Source: an uncultured Ignavibacteria bacterium (GTDB taxonomy: Bacteria; Bacteroidota; Ignavibacteria; SZUA-365). From it: 7,167 nt of DNA. Made by a program: the position numbers and the translations under genes. The notes beneath the pieces were generated by a model. That model did no database searches, was not told the origin of the DNA, and saw nothing but the letters and a program-made list of their open reading frames with translations. Positions 1 to 6,290 of the stretch are shown in pieces (position 1 is the stretch's first letter; each line of letters begins with the position of its first letter). The stretch covers positions 1 to 7,167 of the forward strand of contig CAJXSA010000201.1 in NCBI GenBank assembly GCA_913060595.1. The letters run 5' to 3'.

Positions 1-1
1 C

Positions 2-1180
2 GTGCGCATGCTGACCAAGCTGCTCAAGGACAAGGAAGTGGGCAAGTACATCACGCCCATCGTGCCCGACGAGGCGCGCACCTTCGGCATGGAAGCGCTG
101 TTCCGCCAGGTGGGCATTTACTCGCATGTCGGACAGCTGTACGAACCCGTGGATTCCGCCTCGCTGCTGTTTTACAAGGAGGCCAAGAACGGCCAGATCC
201 TCGAGGAAGGCATCACCGAAGCCGGTTCGATGTCCTCCTTCATCGCGGCGGGTACGGCCTACGCCACGCACGGCATTCCTATGATTCCCTTCTTCATTTT
301 CTACTCCATGTTCGGCATGCAGCGCATCGGTGACCTGGTCTGGGCCGCGGCCGACATGCAGGCGCGGGGCTTCATGATCGGCGGCACCGCCGGACGCACC
401 ACGCTGGCGGGTGAGGGACTGCAGCACCAGGACGGCAACAGCCACCTGCTGGCCTACCCGGTGCCGAACCTCGTGACCTACGATCCGAGCTTCGCATACG
501 AGATCGCCGTAATACTGCGCGACGGCATGCGCCGCATGTACGAAGAGCAGGAGAACGTGTTCTATTACATCACCGTCGAGAACGAGAATTACGTGCAGAT
601 CCCGATGCCGGAAGGCGACCATGTCAAGGACGGCATTCTCAAGGGACTGTACATGCTGCGTCCGACGGAGATGAAGGATGCCAAGCTGACGGCGGACATC
701 CTCGCCAACGGCACCATCATGAACGAGGCGCTCAAGGCGAAGGAGATGCTCGAAGAGAAGTACGGCGTCGCCACCAACGTGTGGAGCGCCACCAGCTACA
801 AGCAGCTGCACAACGACGGACTCGAGGTCGAGCGCTGGAACCGCATGCATCCGACGGAGACGCCGCGCGTGCCGTATGTCTCGCAGATGCTCGAGGGCGT
901 CGAAGGCGCCATCGTGGCGGCGACGGATTACGTGAAGGCGCTGCCCGACACGATCTGCCGCTGGACGCCGGGCGGACTCATTTCCCTCGGCACCGACGGC
1001 TTCGGCCGTTCGGAAGGACGCGCGCAGCTGCGCGATTTCTTCGAGGTCGACGCCCGCTTCATCTCGCTCGCGGCGCTCTCGCACCTGCAGAAAAAAGAGA
1101 TGATCGACGGAAAGGTCGTCGCACAGGCGATGAAAGACCTCGGCATCGATCCCGAAAAAGCGAATCCGATGATTTCATAA
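2..1180 (+). CDS. aceE: Pyruvate dehydrogenase E1 component, homodimeric type (C-terminal part)
   Basis: This is the thiamine-diphosphate-dependent E1 subunit that decarboxylates pyruvate and reductively acetylates the lipoyl group of E2 in the cytoplasmic pyruvate dehydrogenase complex. Only the last 392 codons are present. The frame is open at the left edge, and the family is about 880-890 residues, so the N-terminal half with most of the cofactor diphosphate-binding site lies outside. The visible part follows E. coli AceE closely as I remember it: DEARTFGMEALFRQ near residue 23, EEGITEAG near 68, IPFFIFYSMFGMQRIGDL near 95, GRTTLAGEGLQHQDG near 131, and LGTDGFGRSEGR near the end. Glu73 and His142 (window numbering) are 69 residues apart, the same spacing as the catalytic Glu571 and His640 of the E. 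coli enzyme. The initial GTG and ATG codons are internal, not starts. The TAA stop is 12 bases before aceF, so the genes are very likely co-transcribed. The subunit identity is secure. Confidence 0.97.
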   Translation: MRMLTKLLKDKEVGKYITPIVPDEARTFGMEALFRQVGIYSHVGQLYEPVDSASLLFYKEAKNGQILEEGITEAGSMSSFIAAGTAYATHGIPMIPFFIFYSMFGMQRIGDLVWAAADMQARGFMIGGTAGRTTLAGEGLQHQDGNSHLLAYPVPNLVTYDPSFAYEIAVILRDGMRRMYEEQENVFYYITVENENYVQIPMPEGDHVKDGILKGLYMLRPTEMKDAKLTADILANGTIMNEALKAKEMLEEKYGVATNVWSATSYKQLHNDGLEVERWNRMHPTETPRVPYVSQMLEGVEGAIVAATDYVKALPDTICRWTPGGLISLGTDGFGRSEGRAQLRDFFEVDARFISLAALSHLQKKEMIDGKVVAQAMKDLGIDPEKANPMIS

Positions 1181-1192
1181 CAGAGGATACAC

Positions 1193-2599
1193 ATGGCTAC
1201 TGAAGTCAAACTGCCCGAACTGGGTGAAAACATCACCGCGGGTGACGTTGTCAAGGTGCTGGTCTCCGTCGGCGACTCGGTCGACGTCGATCAGCCGCTG
1301 CTGGAGCTGGAAACGGACAAGGCCTCCTTCGACGTGCCTTCCACCGTCGCCGGCACGGTAAAGGATATCAAGGTCAAGGAGGGAGGCCAGGCCGAGGTGG
1401 GCAAGGTCATCATGCTCATCGAGGAGTCGTCGAACGGCGCCGCCAGTGAGGAGTCCGCGTCCGACGCACAGGATGCGAGCACTGACGCGGATGAGAAGGA
1501 TGGCGCCGATGCGAAAGATGAGAAGGATGGAAAGGATGGAAAGGATGGCAGCGGGGGAACGTCCGCAGCGGCTTCGAAGGAAGAGACTGCGAAATCTGAA
1601 GAACCCGTGAAAGCGGAAAGTGCGGCGCCGTCTGCAGACCGCAGCGAGACGGCCTCTTCTGCGCCGATCAAGGCCGTGCCCGGTCCCTCGGACGGCACGC
1701 CGGTGCCTGCGGCACCGTCCGTGCGCATGTTCGCACGCGAACTGGGTGTGGACATCACGGAGGTGCGGGGCAGCGGTGCCGGCGGACGCATCTCCGATGC
1801 CGACGTGAAAGCCCACGCCAAATCCATCATTCAGCGTGGCGGCGGAGGAACTGCCGCAGTGGGTCCCGTGCGTCCGAAGCTTCCCGACTTCTCGGCCTTC
1901 GGCGAAATCGAGGTCGAAGAGATGAGCAAGGTGCGCCGTCGCACGGCCGAGCAGATGGAAGTCAGCTGGTCCATTCCCGTAGTCACACAGAATGACCGCG
2001 CGGACGTCACGCATCTCGAGGAGCTGCGCAAGGCGTGGGCGAAACGCGCGGAGAAAGCCGGCACGAAGCTCACCGTCACGGCCATCGCCCTGAAAATCGC
2101 GGCTGCGGCGCTGAAGAAATTCCCGCAGTTCAACGCCAGCATAGACATGGAGCGCAACCGTATCATCTACAAGAAGTACTTCCATCTCGGCGTGGCGGTC
2201 GACACCGACCGTGGCCTGCTCGTGCCGGTGATTCGGGATGTGGACAAGAAGAACATTCTCGAGATCTCGGCAGAACTGCAGGAGCTGGCCGGCAAGGCGC
2301 GGGACAAAAAGATCATGCCAGACGAAATGCAGGGCGCGTCCTTCACCATCACCAACCTCGGCGGCATCGGCGGCACGTCCTTCACCCCGATCGTGAACTC
2401 CCCGGAAGTGGCCATTCTCGGCATGTCCCGCGGGACCATCGAGCCGGTGTGGAAGGACGGGGAATTCCAGCCCCGCATGATGCTGCCGCTTTCCCTGACC
2501 TACGATCACCGCATCATCGACGGCGCCGACGCGGCCCGTTTCCTGCGCTGGATCGCCGAGGCGATGGAAGAGCCGCTGCTGATGGCCCTCGAAGGATAA
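1193..2599 (+). CDS. aceF: Dihydrolipoyllysine acetyltransferase, E2 of pyruvate dehydrogenase
   Basis: E2 is the structural core of the complex and transfers the acetyl group from lipoamide to CoA. The 468-residue protein has three parts. Residues 1-79 form a single lipoyl domain with the ETDKAS motif, so Lys43 is the expected lipoylation site. A long linker (about 80-170) is rich in Ser, Ala, Asp, Glu and Lys and includes KDG repeats. The peripheral-subunit-binding domain (about 174-212) starts APSVRMFARELG and has GSGAGGRISDADV. The acetyltransferase domain (about 225-468) ends with DHRIIDGADAARF, giving catalytic His439 and Asp443. E. coli AceF has three lipoyl domains; this one has one. 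The ATG is preceded by AGAGGA at 1182-1187, about 5 bases upstream, which supports the start. It lies between the E1 and E3 genes, which argues for a pyruvate rather than a 2-oxoglutarate E2. Confidence 0.97.
   Translation: MATEVKLPELGENITAGDVVKVLVSVGDSVDVDQPLLELETDKASFDVPSTVAGTVKDIKVKEGGQAEVGKVIMLIEESSNGAASEESASDAQDASTDADEKDGADAKDEKDGKDGKDGSGGTSAAASKEETAKSEEPVKAESAAPSADRSETASSAPIKAVPGPSDGTPVPAAPSVRMFARELGVDITEVRGSGAGGRISDADVKAHAKSIIQRGGGGTAAVGPVRPKLPDFSAFGEIEVEEMSKVRRRTAEQMEVSWSIPVVTQNDRADVTHLEELRKAWAKRAEKAGTKLTVTAIALKIAAAALKKFPQFNASIDMERNRIIYKKYFHLGVAVDTDRGLLVPVIRDVDKKNILEISAELQELAGKARDKKIMPDEMQGASFTITNLGGIGGTSFTPIVNSPEVAILGMSRGTIEPVWKDGEFQPRMMLPLSLTYDHRIIDGADAARFLRWIAEAMEEPLLMALEG
1523..1549 (+). 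repeat. Three tandem 9-bp units encoding Lys-Asp-Gly in the AceF linker
   Basis: Three consecutive copies of AAGGATGGN encode KDG-KDG-KDG inside the flexible linker of E2. A related KDG/KDE run precedes them from about 1496. The unit is a multiple of three, so copy-number change would keep the reading frame. The segment is low in complexity and highly charged, as expected for a disordered swinging-arm linker, and it probably arose by slippage. Confidence 0.85.
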
Positions 2600-2629
2600 C
2601 GAGAAAGATTAATCCAGCGGAGTACATAC

Positions 2630-4048
2630 ATGTCTGAAACGAAAAACACCGATCTCGTCGTCATCGGCGGCGGTCCCGGCGGATACGCCGCGGCCTTTTA
2701 CGCCGCCGATCTCGGACTCGAGGTCACCCTCATCGATACCGAAGAAAATCCCGGCGGCGTCTGCCTGTACCGCGGCTGCATTCCCTCCAAGGCATTGCTG
2801 CATGTGGCCAAACTCATCAACGAGGCGAAGGAGGCGAAGGAGTGGGGCATCAGTTTCGGGGAGCCGAAAATCGATATCGACAAACTGCGGTCGTTCAAGG
2901 ACGACGTCGTCGGCAAGCTGACCGGCGGACTCGGCCAGCTGTCGAAGGCCCGCAAGATCACCTTCATCCGCGGTTTCGCGCGCTTCACCGACAGCGCGAC
3001 GCTGCACATCGACGAGCATGGCGGCGGCGAGAGCACGCTGACGTTCAAGAACGCCATCCTGGCCACCGGCTCGCGTCCTGCGATGATTCCCGGTGTGCCC
3101 GAGGGATCGGATCGCGTGATGGACAGCACCGGCGCGCTGAACTTCCCGGACATCCCCGGAAAATTCCTCGTCATCGGCGGCGGATATATCGGACTGGAAC
3201 TCGGCACGGTGTACGCCGCGCTGGGATCGCGTGTGAGCGTCGTGGAAATGACGGGCGGACTGCTGCCCGGCGCCGACCGCGACATGGTGAATCATCTGAA
3301 GAAGCGCCTCGACGCGCAGTTCGAATCCATCATGCTCAACACGAAAGTCACGGGCATGAAGGAGCAGAAGAACGGCATCAAGGTGACCTTTGAGAACAGC
3401 GACGGCGAGCAGGCGGCCATATTCGACCGCGTGCTGATCTCCGTCGGACGCAAGCCGAACACCGAGGGATTCGGCCTGGAGAACACGCGCGTGGACGTCA
3501 ACGACCGCGGCTTCGTCACCGTGGATCCGCAGCGTCGCACGTCGGAAGAGCACATCTTCGCCATCGGCGACATCACCGGCGATCCCATGCTGGCGCACAA
3601 GGCCTCGCATGAGGCGCGCGTGGCCGTCGAAGTCATCGCGGGGAAGAAGAGCGTGTTCGAGCCCTATGCGATTCCCGCCGTGGTCTTCACCGATCCGGAA
3701 ATCGCCTGGGCAGGCATCACCGAGACCGAGGCGCGCGCACAGAAGCGCAAGGTCGAAGTTGCCCGTTTCCCCTGGGCCGCTTCAGGCCGCGCGACGACGC
3801 TTGACCGCTCCGACGGCGTCACCAAGCTCATCGTCGATCCCGAAACCGAGCGCATACTCGGCGTCGGTATCGCCGGACCCGGCGCGGGCGAACTCATCGC
3901 CGAAGGCGTGCTCGCCATCGAAATGGCCGCGCGCGTCAAGGACGTCGCCGCCTCCATCCACCCGCACCCCACGCTCTCGGAAACCGTCATGGAAGCCGCC
4001 GACGCCTACTTCGGCCACTCGACGCACATGTACCGCCCCCGGAGATGA
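2630..4048 (+). CDS. lpdA: Dihydrolipoyl dehydrogenase, E3 component
   Basis: E3 is a homodimeric FAD enzyme that reoxidises dihydrolipoamide on E2 and passes the electrons to NAD+. The 472 residues match the usual family length of about 465-475. In order they show an FAD-binding GGGPGGYAAA near residues 13-22, the redox disulfide motif GGVCLYRGCIPSK with Cys45 and Cys50, an NAD-binding GGGYIGLELG at 183-192, a second FAD contact IFAIGDITGD with Asp314, and the C-terminal dyad in HPHPTLSE (His446, Glu451). Every catalytic element is intact. GGAG at 2619-2622, 7 bases before the ATG, supports the start. The gene sits 30 bases after aceF and probably closes the operon, because a hairpin terminator follows. 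The same E3 could also serve 2-oxoglutarate dehydrogenase or the glycine cleavage system, which cannot be judged here. The TGA stop lies within the first GATT unit of a repeat. Confidence 0.97.
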   Translation: MSETKNTDLVVIGGGPGGYAAAFYAADLGLEVTLIDTEENPGGVCLYRGCIPSKALLHVAKLINEAKEAKEWGISFGEPKIDIDKLRSFKDDVVGKLTGGLGQLSKARKITFIRGFARFTDSATLHIDEHGGGESTLTFKNAILATGSRPAMIPGVPEGSDRVMDSTGALNFPDIPGKFLVIGGGYIGLELGTVYAALGSRVSVVEMTGGLLPGADRDMVNHLKKRLDAQFESIMLNTKVTGMKEQKNGIKVTFENSDGEQAAIFDRVLISVGRKPNTEGFGLENTRVDVNDRGFVTVDPQRRTSEEHIFAIGDITGDPMLAHKASHEARVAVEVIAGKKSVFEPYAIPAVVFTDPEIAWAGITETEARAQKRKVEVARFPWAASGRATTLDRSDGVTKLIVDPETERILGVGIAGPGAGELIAEGVLAIEMAARVKDVAASIHPHPTLSETVMEAADAYFGHSTHMYRPRR

Positions 4049-4110
4049 TTGCGCGGAGGGTACAGATTGCGCAGATGTCTTACCACAGATTCCACAGATT
4101 TCACAGAGAT
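4047..4110 (+). repeat. GATTnCnCrGA short-unit repeat, copy C, at the lpdA stop codon
   Basis: This is a degenerate array of roughly 9-11-base units reading GATT on the + strand. The units include GATTGCGCGGA (4047-4057), GATTGCGCAGA (4065-4075) and then ACCACAGATTCCACAGATT with CACAGAGAT ending at 4110. The first unit overlaps the lpdA TGA (4046-4048). The last 31 bases (4080-4110) match the reverse complement of 4148-4178 at 29 of 31 positions, counted by eye. It encodes nothing obvious. It resembles the CACAGATT-type interspersed intergenic repeats I recall from several environmental bacterial genomes, but I cannot name a family. Confidence 0.75.
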
Positions 4111-4117
4111 GTGCATG

Positions 4118-4147
4118 AAAAAAGGCGGTGTTTAGCCGCCTTTCTTT
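4118..4147. terminator. Bidirectional intrinsic terminator between lpdA and the PAS gene
   Basis: AAAGGCGG at 4121-4128 pairs with CCGCCTTT at 4136-4143, an 8-base-pair stem with a 7-base loop that could tighten by a T-G pair. Read from the - strand it is followed by six T residues (complement of A4118-4123), a classic terminator for the PAS gene. Read from the + strand it is followed by a T-rich CTTT, serving lpdA. The position between convergent stop codons supports the role. Confidence 0.85.
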
Positions 4148-4212
4148 ATCTCTGTGTAATCCGTGGAATCTGTGGTAAACGTTCTGCGTAATCCTCTTCA
4201 ATCCTCGTAATC
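4148..4212 (-). repeat. GATTnCnCrGA short-unit repeat, copy A, at the 3' end of the PAS gene
   Basis: Read on the - strand, this array has GATTACGAG, GATTGAAGAG and GATTACGCAGA units, then a TTTACCACA segment and GATTCCACG, GATTACACAGA and GAT. It therefore begins inside the last codons of the PAS gene and continues past its stop (4198-4200). It matches copy B at 47 of 56 aligned positions (4148-4203 against 4861-4916, by eye), and it is the inverted partner of copy C across the terminator. Confidence 0.75.
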
Positions 4213-4788
4213 TCTTTCGCGGTGGTTGTGGATCACTTCGAAGATCACACCGTCGAGCCAGAGCAGTTCGCCGTCGTCGGAGTAGGCGCCGGCGCCGCGC
4301 TCGTAGACGGGGATGATGCGGCCGTTCTTGTGACGGAGACGGTATTCGATGACATAGGGCTCATGGTGCTTGAGACCTTCGTTGACGGCATCGACGACTT
4401 TGATGACGTCCTCGGGATGGATGACGCTGTTGTAGCTGCGCACTTCGTTGTCGATGAAGTCGGACGCCGGGTAGCCGGTGAGTTCTTCGATCTGCGCGCT
4501 GATGAATTCCATGGTCCAGTTCGCGTCGTTGGCGCAGCGATACACGGCGCCGGGAAGATTTGCCACGAGGGAGCGGTACTGGTCGGTGCTTTTCCGGAAG
4601 TCCATCTCCTTGCGAATGCACTCCGCCTGCCGCTCTTCGAGCGAACGCCCGATGCGCATCACCTCCGCGTCCTTCGCCTGAAGCTGCGAGGACAGCTCGC
4701 GATTCGTTTCTTTCGCGCCCTCAAGCCGCTTCTGAAGCTCTGCGATCTTCTCCAGAAGCTCTTCCCTGCTCATATCTCCGTGCTCCAT
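4198..4788 (-). CDS. Stand-alone coiled-coil PAS domain protein
   Basis: This is a 196-residue predicted cytoplasmic protein with no signal peptide or membrane segment. Residues about 7-62 are charged, with leucines at heptad-like spacing, and are probably a coiled coil for dimerisation. Residues about 68-188 form a PAS/PAC sensor fold of the PAS_3 type. It shows YRSLVANLPGAVYRC at the start, FISAQIEELTGYPASDF, the IHPEDV motif at 123-128, and EYRLRHKNGRIIPVYERG before a final WLDGVIFEV strand. In most relatives such a domain precedes a histidine kinase, GGDEF or other output module. Here the protein stops directly after the PAS fold, with the stop inside repeat copy A. It could act by binding a partner, or it may be a remnant. 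The ligand is unknown, and no cofactor-binding residue can be assigned. The first ATG follows AAAGGAGAG closely. A second ATG five codons in also follows a GGAG. It lies 126 bases downstream of the aminopeptidase gene on the same strand. Confidence 0.85.
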   Translation of the reverse strand: MEHGDMSREELLEKIAELQKRLEGAKETNRELSSQLQAKDAEVMRIGRSLEERQAECIRKEMDFRKSTDQYRSLVANLPGAVYRCANDANWTMEFISAQIEELTGYPASDFIDNEVRSYNSVIHPEDVIKVVDAVNEGLKHHEPYVIEYRLRHKNGRIIPVYERGAGAYSDDGELLWLDGVIFEVIHNHRERDYED

Positions 4789-4790
4789 AT

Positions 4791-4798
4791 CTCTCCTT
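4791..4798 (-). promoter_or_regulatory. Ribosome binding site of the PAS gene
   Basis: Reading on the - strand, AAGGAGAG lies just before the ATG at 4788. The GGAG core (4796-4793) is 4 bases from the start codon. It favours the first ATG over the in-frame ATG at 4773. Confidence 0.6.
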
Positions 4799-4860
4799 TC
4801 CGTCGTGTTCCGATCTCATCCATGCTGCACCGGTGTGCGAACGATGCGCCTGTTTTTGTT

Positions 4861-4916
4861 ATCTCTGTGTAATCCGCGTAATCCGTGGTAAAGCCTCTGA
4901 GTAATCCTTTTTAATC
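4861..4916 (-). repeat. GATTnCnCrGA short-unit repeat, copy B, at the 3' end of the aminopeptidase gene
   Basis: Read on the - strand, the TGA stop of the aminopeptidase runs into GATTAAAAAG, then GATTACTCAGA, a TTTACCACG segment, GATTACGCG, GATTACACAGA and GAT. Order and spacing match copy A. Unlike copies A and C, it has no hairpin terminator next to it, so read-through into the PAS gene is possible. The rest of the 4789-4860 spacer shows only the PAS ribosome binding site and a CACCGGTG palindrome. Confidence 0.75.
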
Positions 4917-6111
4917 AGGGCCGCACCCAGATTCCGTCCTTCACCTCTATCTTCGTGTCATCCAGCCACACGCCGATACCCGCGCCTCCCTCCCGGAAAT
5001 CCGTGACGATATCCACGTGCTGGGCCGAGCGGTTGAGCAGTCCCTCTTCGAACATGCGGTCGAGCGCGGCCTTGCCTTCCTCGCTTCCTTCGTCCGCGAC
5101 ATAGCATTCGGGATAGCTCGCGCCGATGGCGATATGCAGCGTGCCGCCGACTTTTTCGACGAAGAGCGGGTGCTTGAGAACTTTCGTGATCCCGGCGTTC
5201 ATCCCCAGCGCGACCTCGCCGAGACGATGCGATCCGTCGTCCGTCTCGATGATTTTCGCGAGTGTCTCGTGTCCGGTCTGCGCACTGTACTGCACGATGC
5301 GGCCGTTTTCGAATTTCAGGTAAATGCCCTGCACCGTGGTGCCGCTGTTGTACACGGGGAGGTCGACGAAGATCTCGCCTTCCACCGTCTTCGTGTTGGG
5401 ACTGGTGAACACCTCGCCGTCGGGGAAATTCCGTTTGCCCGTGCACTTGATCACGCCGCGCTCGGCGATGTTCATGCGCAGCTCCAGGGTGCGGCCGTCG
5501 TCGGGGTGACGGGTCTGAATGCGCATCGTGCTGCTGTCGTCCATCAGTTCGTAAATGTCCTGCTCGACGCGGTCGAGTTCGCGCGGATCCTGCATGGAGG
5601 CAGAGACGATCACGTCCGTGTACTCTTCCAGCGTCATGCCTTCGAGATCGGCGAAGCCCTGCGTCGGGTACAGTGTGAGCACCCACGGCTTGCCGAGGCG
5701 GATCCGCTTGTACTGCTCATCGGCCCGCATGACGGCCATGGCGGTCTCTTCGGGCTGACCGGCGGAGAGCGCGGGATCTTCCGCGCCGAGAATCTCTATG
5801 TACTTGGTCATCGCGTCGTATCGCGCTTTGTGCCACGCCGGAACGCGCTCGATCTGCGCTGGCGTGCCGTGCCGCGCGATGGACGCGCCCCAGACCTTGC
5901 CGCGGTCGTTGTCCGGTGCCACGATGTTGACGTCGGCGATGCCGCCTGCGGCGAAAACCATGTCCTGCAGAACCGACATCAGCGGCCATGCGATGTGCTC
6001 GCCCTTGATCATGATCACGTCGTCTTCGCGTACGCCGCCGAGGGAGTAGTTCAGGAGATAGTCTGCCCAGGTTTTCAGCTTCGCTTCGGAGATGCTCATA
6101 CTCGTTTCCAT
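4915..6111 (-). CDS. M29-family metallo-aminopeptidase
   Basis: This is a predicted cytoplasmic aminopeptidase of the M29 (AmpS/PepS/thermophilic aminopeptidase) family, which removes N-terminal residues from peptides using a two-metal site. From the chosen start it is 398 residues, close to the family's usual 400-410. The expected metal and catalytic residues are present: Glu233 in RNFPDGEVFTSP, Glu299 in LGEVALG, His326 and Tyr333 in LHIAIGASY, and His365 with Asp367 in QHVD. The 66-residue spacing of the two glutamates and the 7-residue His-Tyr spacing equal those I recall for the Thermus enzyme. The frame is open to an ATG at 6231, but that would add 40 residues of non-conserved sequence and cover the divergent promoter area. 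I chose the ATG at 6111. The ATG at 6099, after a GGAAACGAG stretch, is about as likely. No strong ribosome binding site is visible. Substrate preference cannot be read from the sequence. Confidence 0.93.
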   Translation of the reverse strand: METSMSISEAKLKTWADYLLNYSLGGVREDDVIMIKGEHIAWPLMSVLQDMVFAAGGIADVNIVAPDNDRGKVWGASIARHGTPAQIERVPAWHKARYDAMTKYIEILGAEDPALSAGQPEETAMAVMRADEQYKRIRLGKPWVLTLYPTQGFADLEGMTLEEYTDVIVSASMQDPRELDRVEQDIYELMDDSSTMRIQTRHPDDGRTLELRMNIAERGVIKCTGKRNFPDGEVFTSPNTKTVEGEIFVDLPVYNSGTTVQGIYLKFENGRIVQYSAQTGHETLAKIIETDDGSHRLGEVALGMNAGITKVLKHPLFVEKVGGTLHIAIGASYPECYVADEGSEEGKAALDRMFEEGLLNRSAQHVDIVTDFREGGAGIGVWLDDTKIEVKDGIWVRP

Positions 6112-6182
6112 GGTGTAACGGACCAAAAAGATAGGAAGAAAGTGCGAAAGGGGGAAGAAAAAACGGGCAAAAGCCGCGCGCA

Positions 6183-6211
6183 TTGCGAAAAGAGGCGGAA
6201 ATGTGTATTGT
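6183..6211 (+). promoter_or_regulatory. Candidate sigma-70-like promoter for the exported-protein gene
   Basis: TTGCGA (6183-6188) and TATTGT (6206-6211) are separated by exactly 17 bases and lie about 80 bases before the start codon. Each hexamer matches 4 of 6 consensus positions. Such a match can occur by chance. If the organism uses a Bacteroidota-type sigma factor, a different motif would apply, and TGTGTTTG at 6209-6216 is one base off TAnnTTTG. Confidence 0.3.
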
Positions 6212-6252
6212 GTTTGTACAACGCTATCCAATCAGGTCTAACATCGGAGTGC

Positions 6253-6264
6253 GCGGCCGGCCGC
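6253..6264. promoter_or_regulatory. 12-base perfect GC palindrome in the leader of the exported-protein gene
   Basis: GCGGCCGGCCGC reads the same on both strands and ends 26 bases before the ATG at 6291. It could be a dimeric regulator site or a small leader hairpin, but GC-rich DNA gives such palindromes easily and no function is shown. Confidence 0.3.
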
Positions 6265-6280
6265 CGCAGCTCCCTGAAAC

Positions 6281-6285
6281 GGAGG
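6281..6285 (+). promoter_or_regulatory. Ribosome binding site GGAGG
   Basis: A perfect GGAGG lies 5 bases before the ATG at 6291. It fixes that codon as the start, rather than the in-frame ATGs at 6183 and 6201 upstream. Confidence 0.85.
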
Positions 6286-6290
6286 ACATC

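Larger units (their letters stand above)
6112..6290. other. Divergent intergenic spacer
   Basis: This 179-base spacer separates the leftward aminopeptidase gene from the rightward exported-protein gene. It holds a purine-rich stretch on the + strand (about 6124-6175), a promoter candidate at 6183-6211, an 8-base palindrome TTGTACAA at 6214-6221, and a GC palindrome at 6253-6264. I see no convincing promoter for the leftward gene. No RNA gene is evident. Confidence 0.6.

Noticed and set aside
1170..1192. Possible further repeat copy at the aceE stop codon
   Set aside because: GATTTCATAACAGAGGATACA has some likeness, but it lacks the ordered units of the three clear copies and includes the aceF ribosome binding site.
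1175..2509. 444-codon open frame on the - strand opposite aceF
   Set aside because: It lies wholly against a certain E2 gene. Its translation is rich in Arg, His, Asp and Gly with no recognisable domain, typical of the mirror frame of a GC-rich gene.
2609..3610. 333-codon open frame on the - strand opposite lpdA
   Set aside because: It is an antisense shadow of an intact E3 gene, with no motif or supporting start signal.
4047..4212. CRISPR array
   Set aside because: The units are 9-11 bases, degenerate and without unique spacers of 25-40 bases, and no cas genes are present.
4222..4872. 216-codon open frame on the + strand opposite the PAS gene
   Set aside because: The - strand has a clear PAS fold and ribosome binding site. 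The + frame is a repetitive Val/Asp/Phe-rich shadow.
6112..6231. N-terminal extension of the aminopeptidase to the ATG at 6231
   Set aside because: The extra 40 residues precede the point where M29 proteins normally begin, lack a ribosome binding site and would overlap the divergent promoter region.
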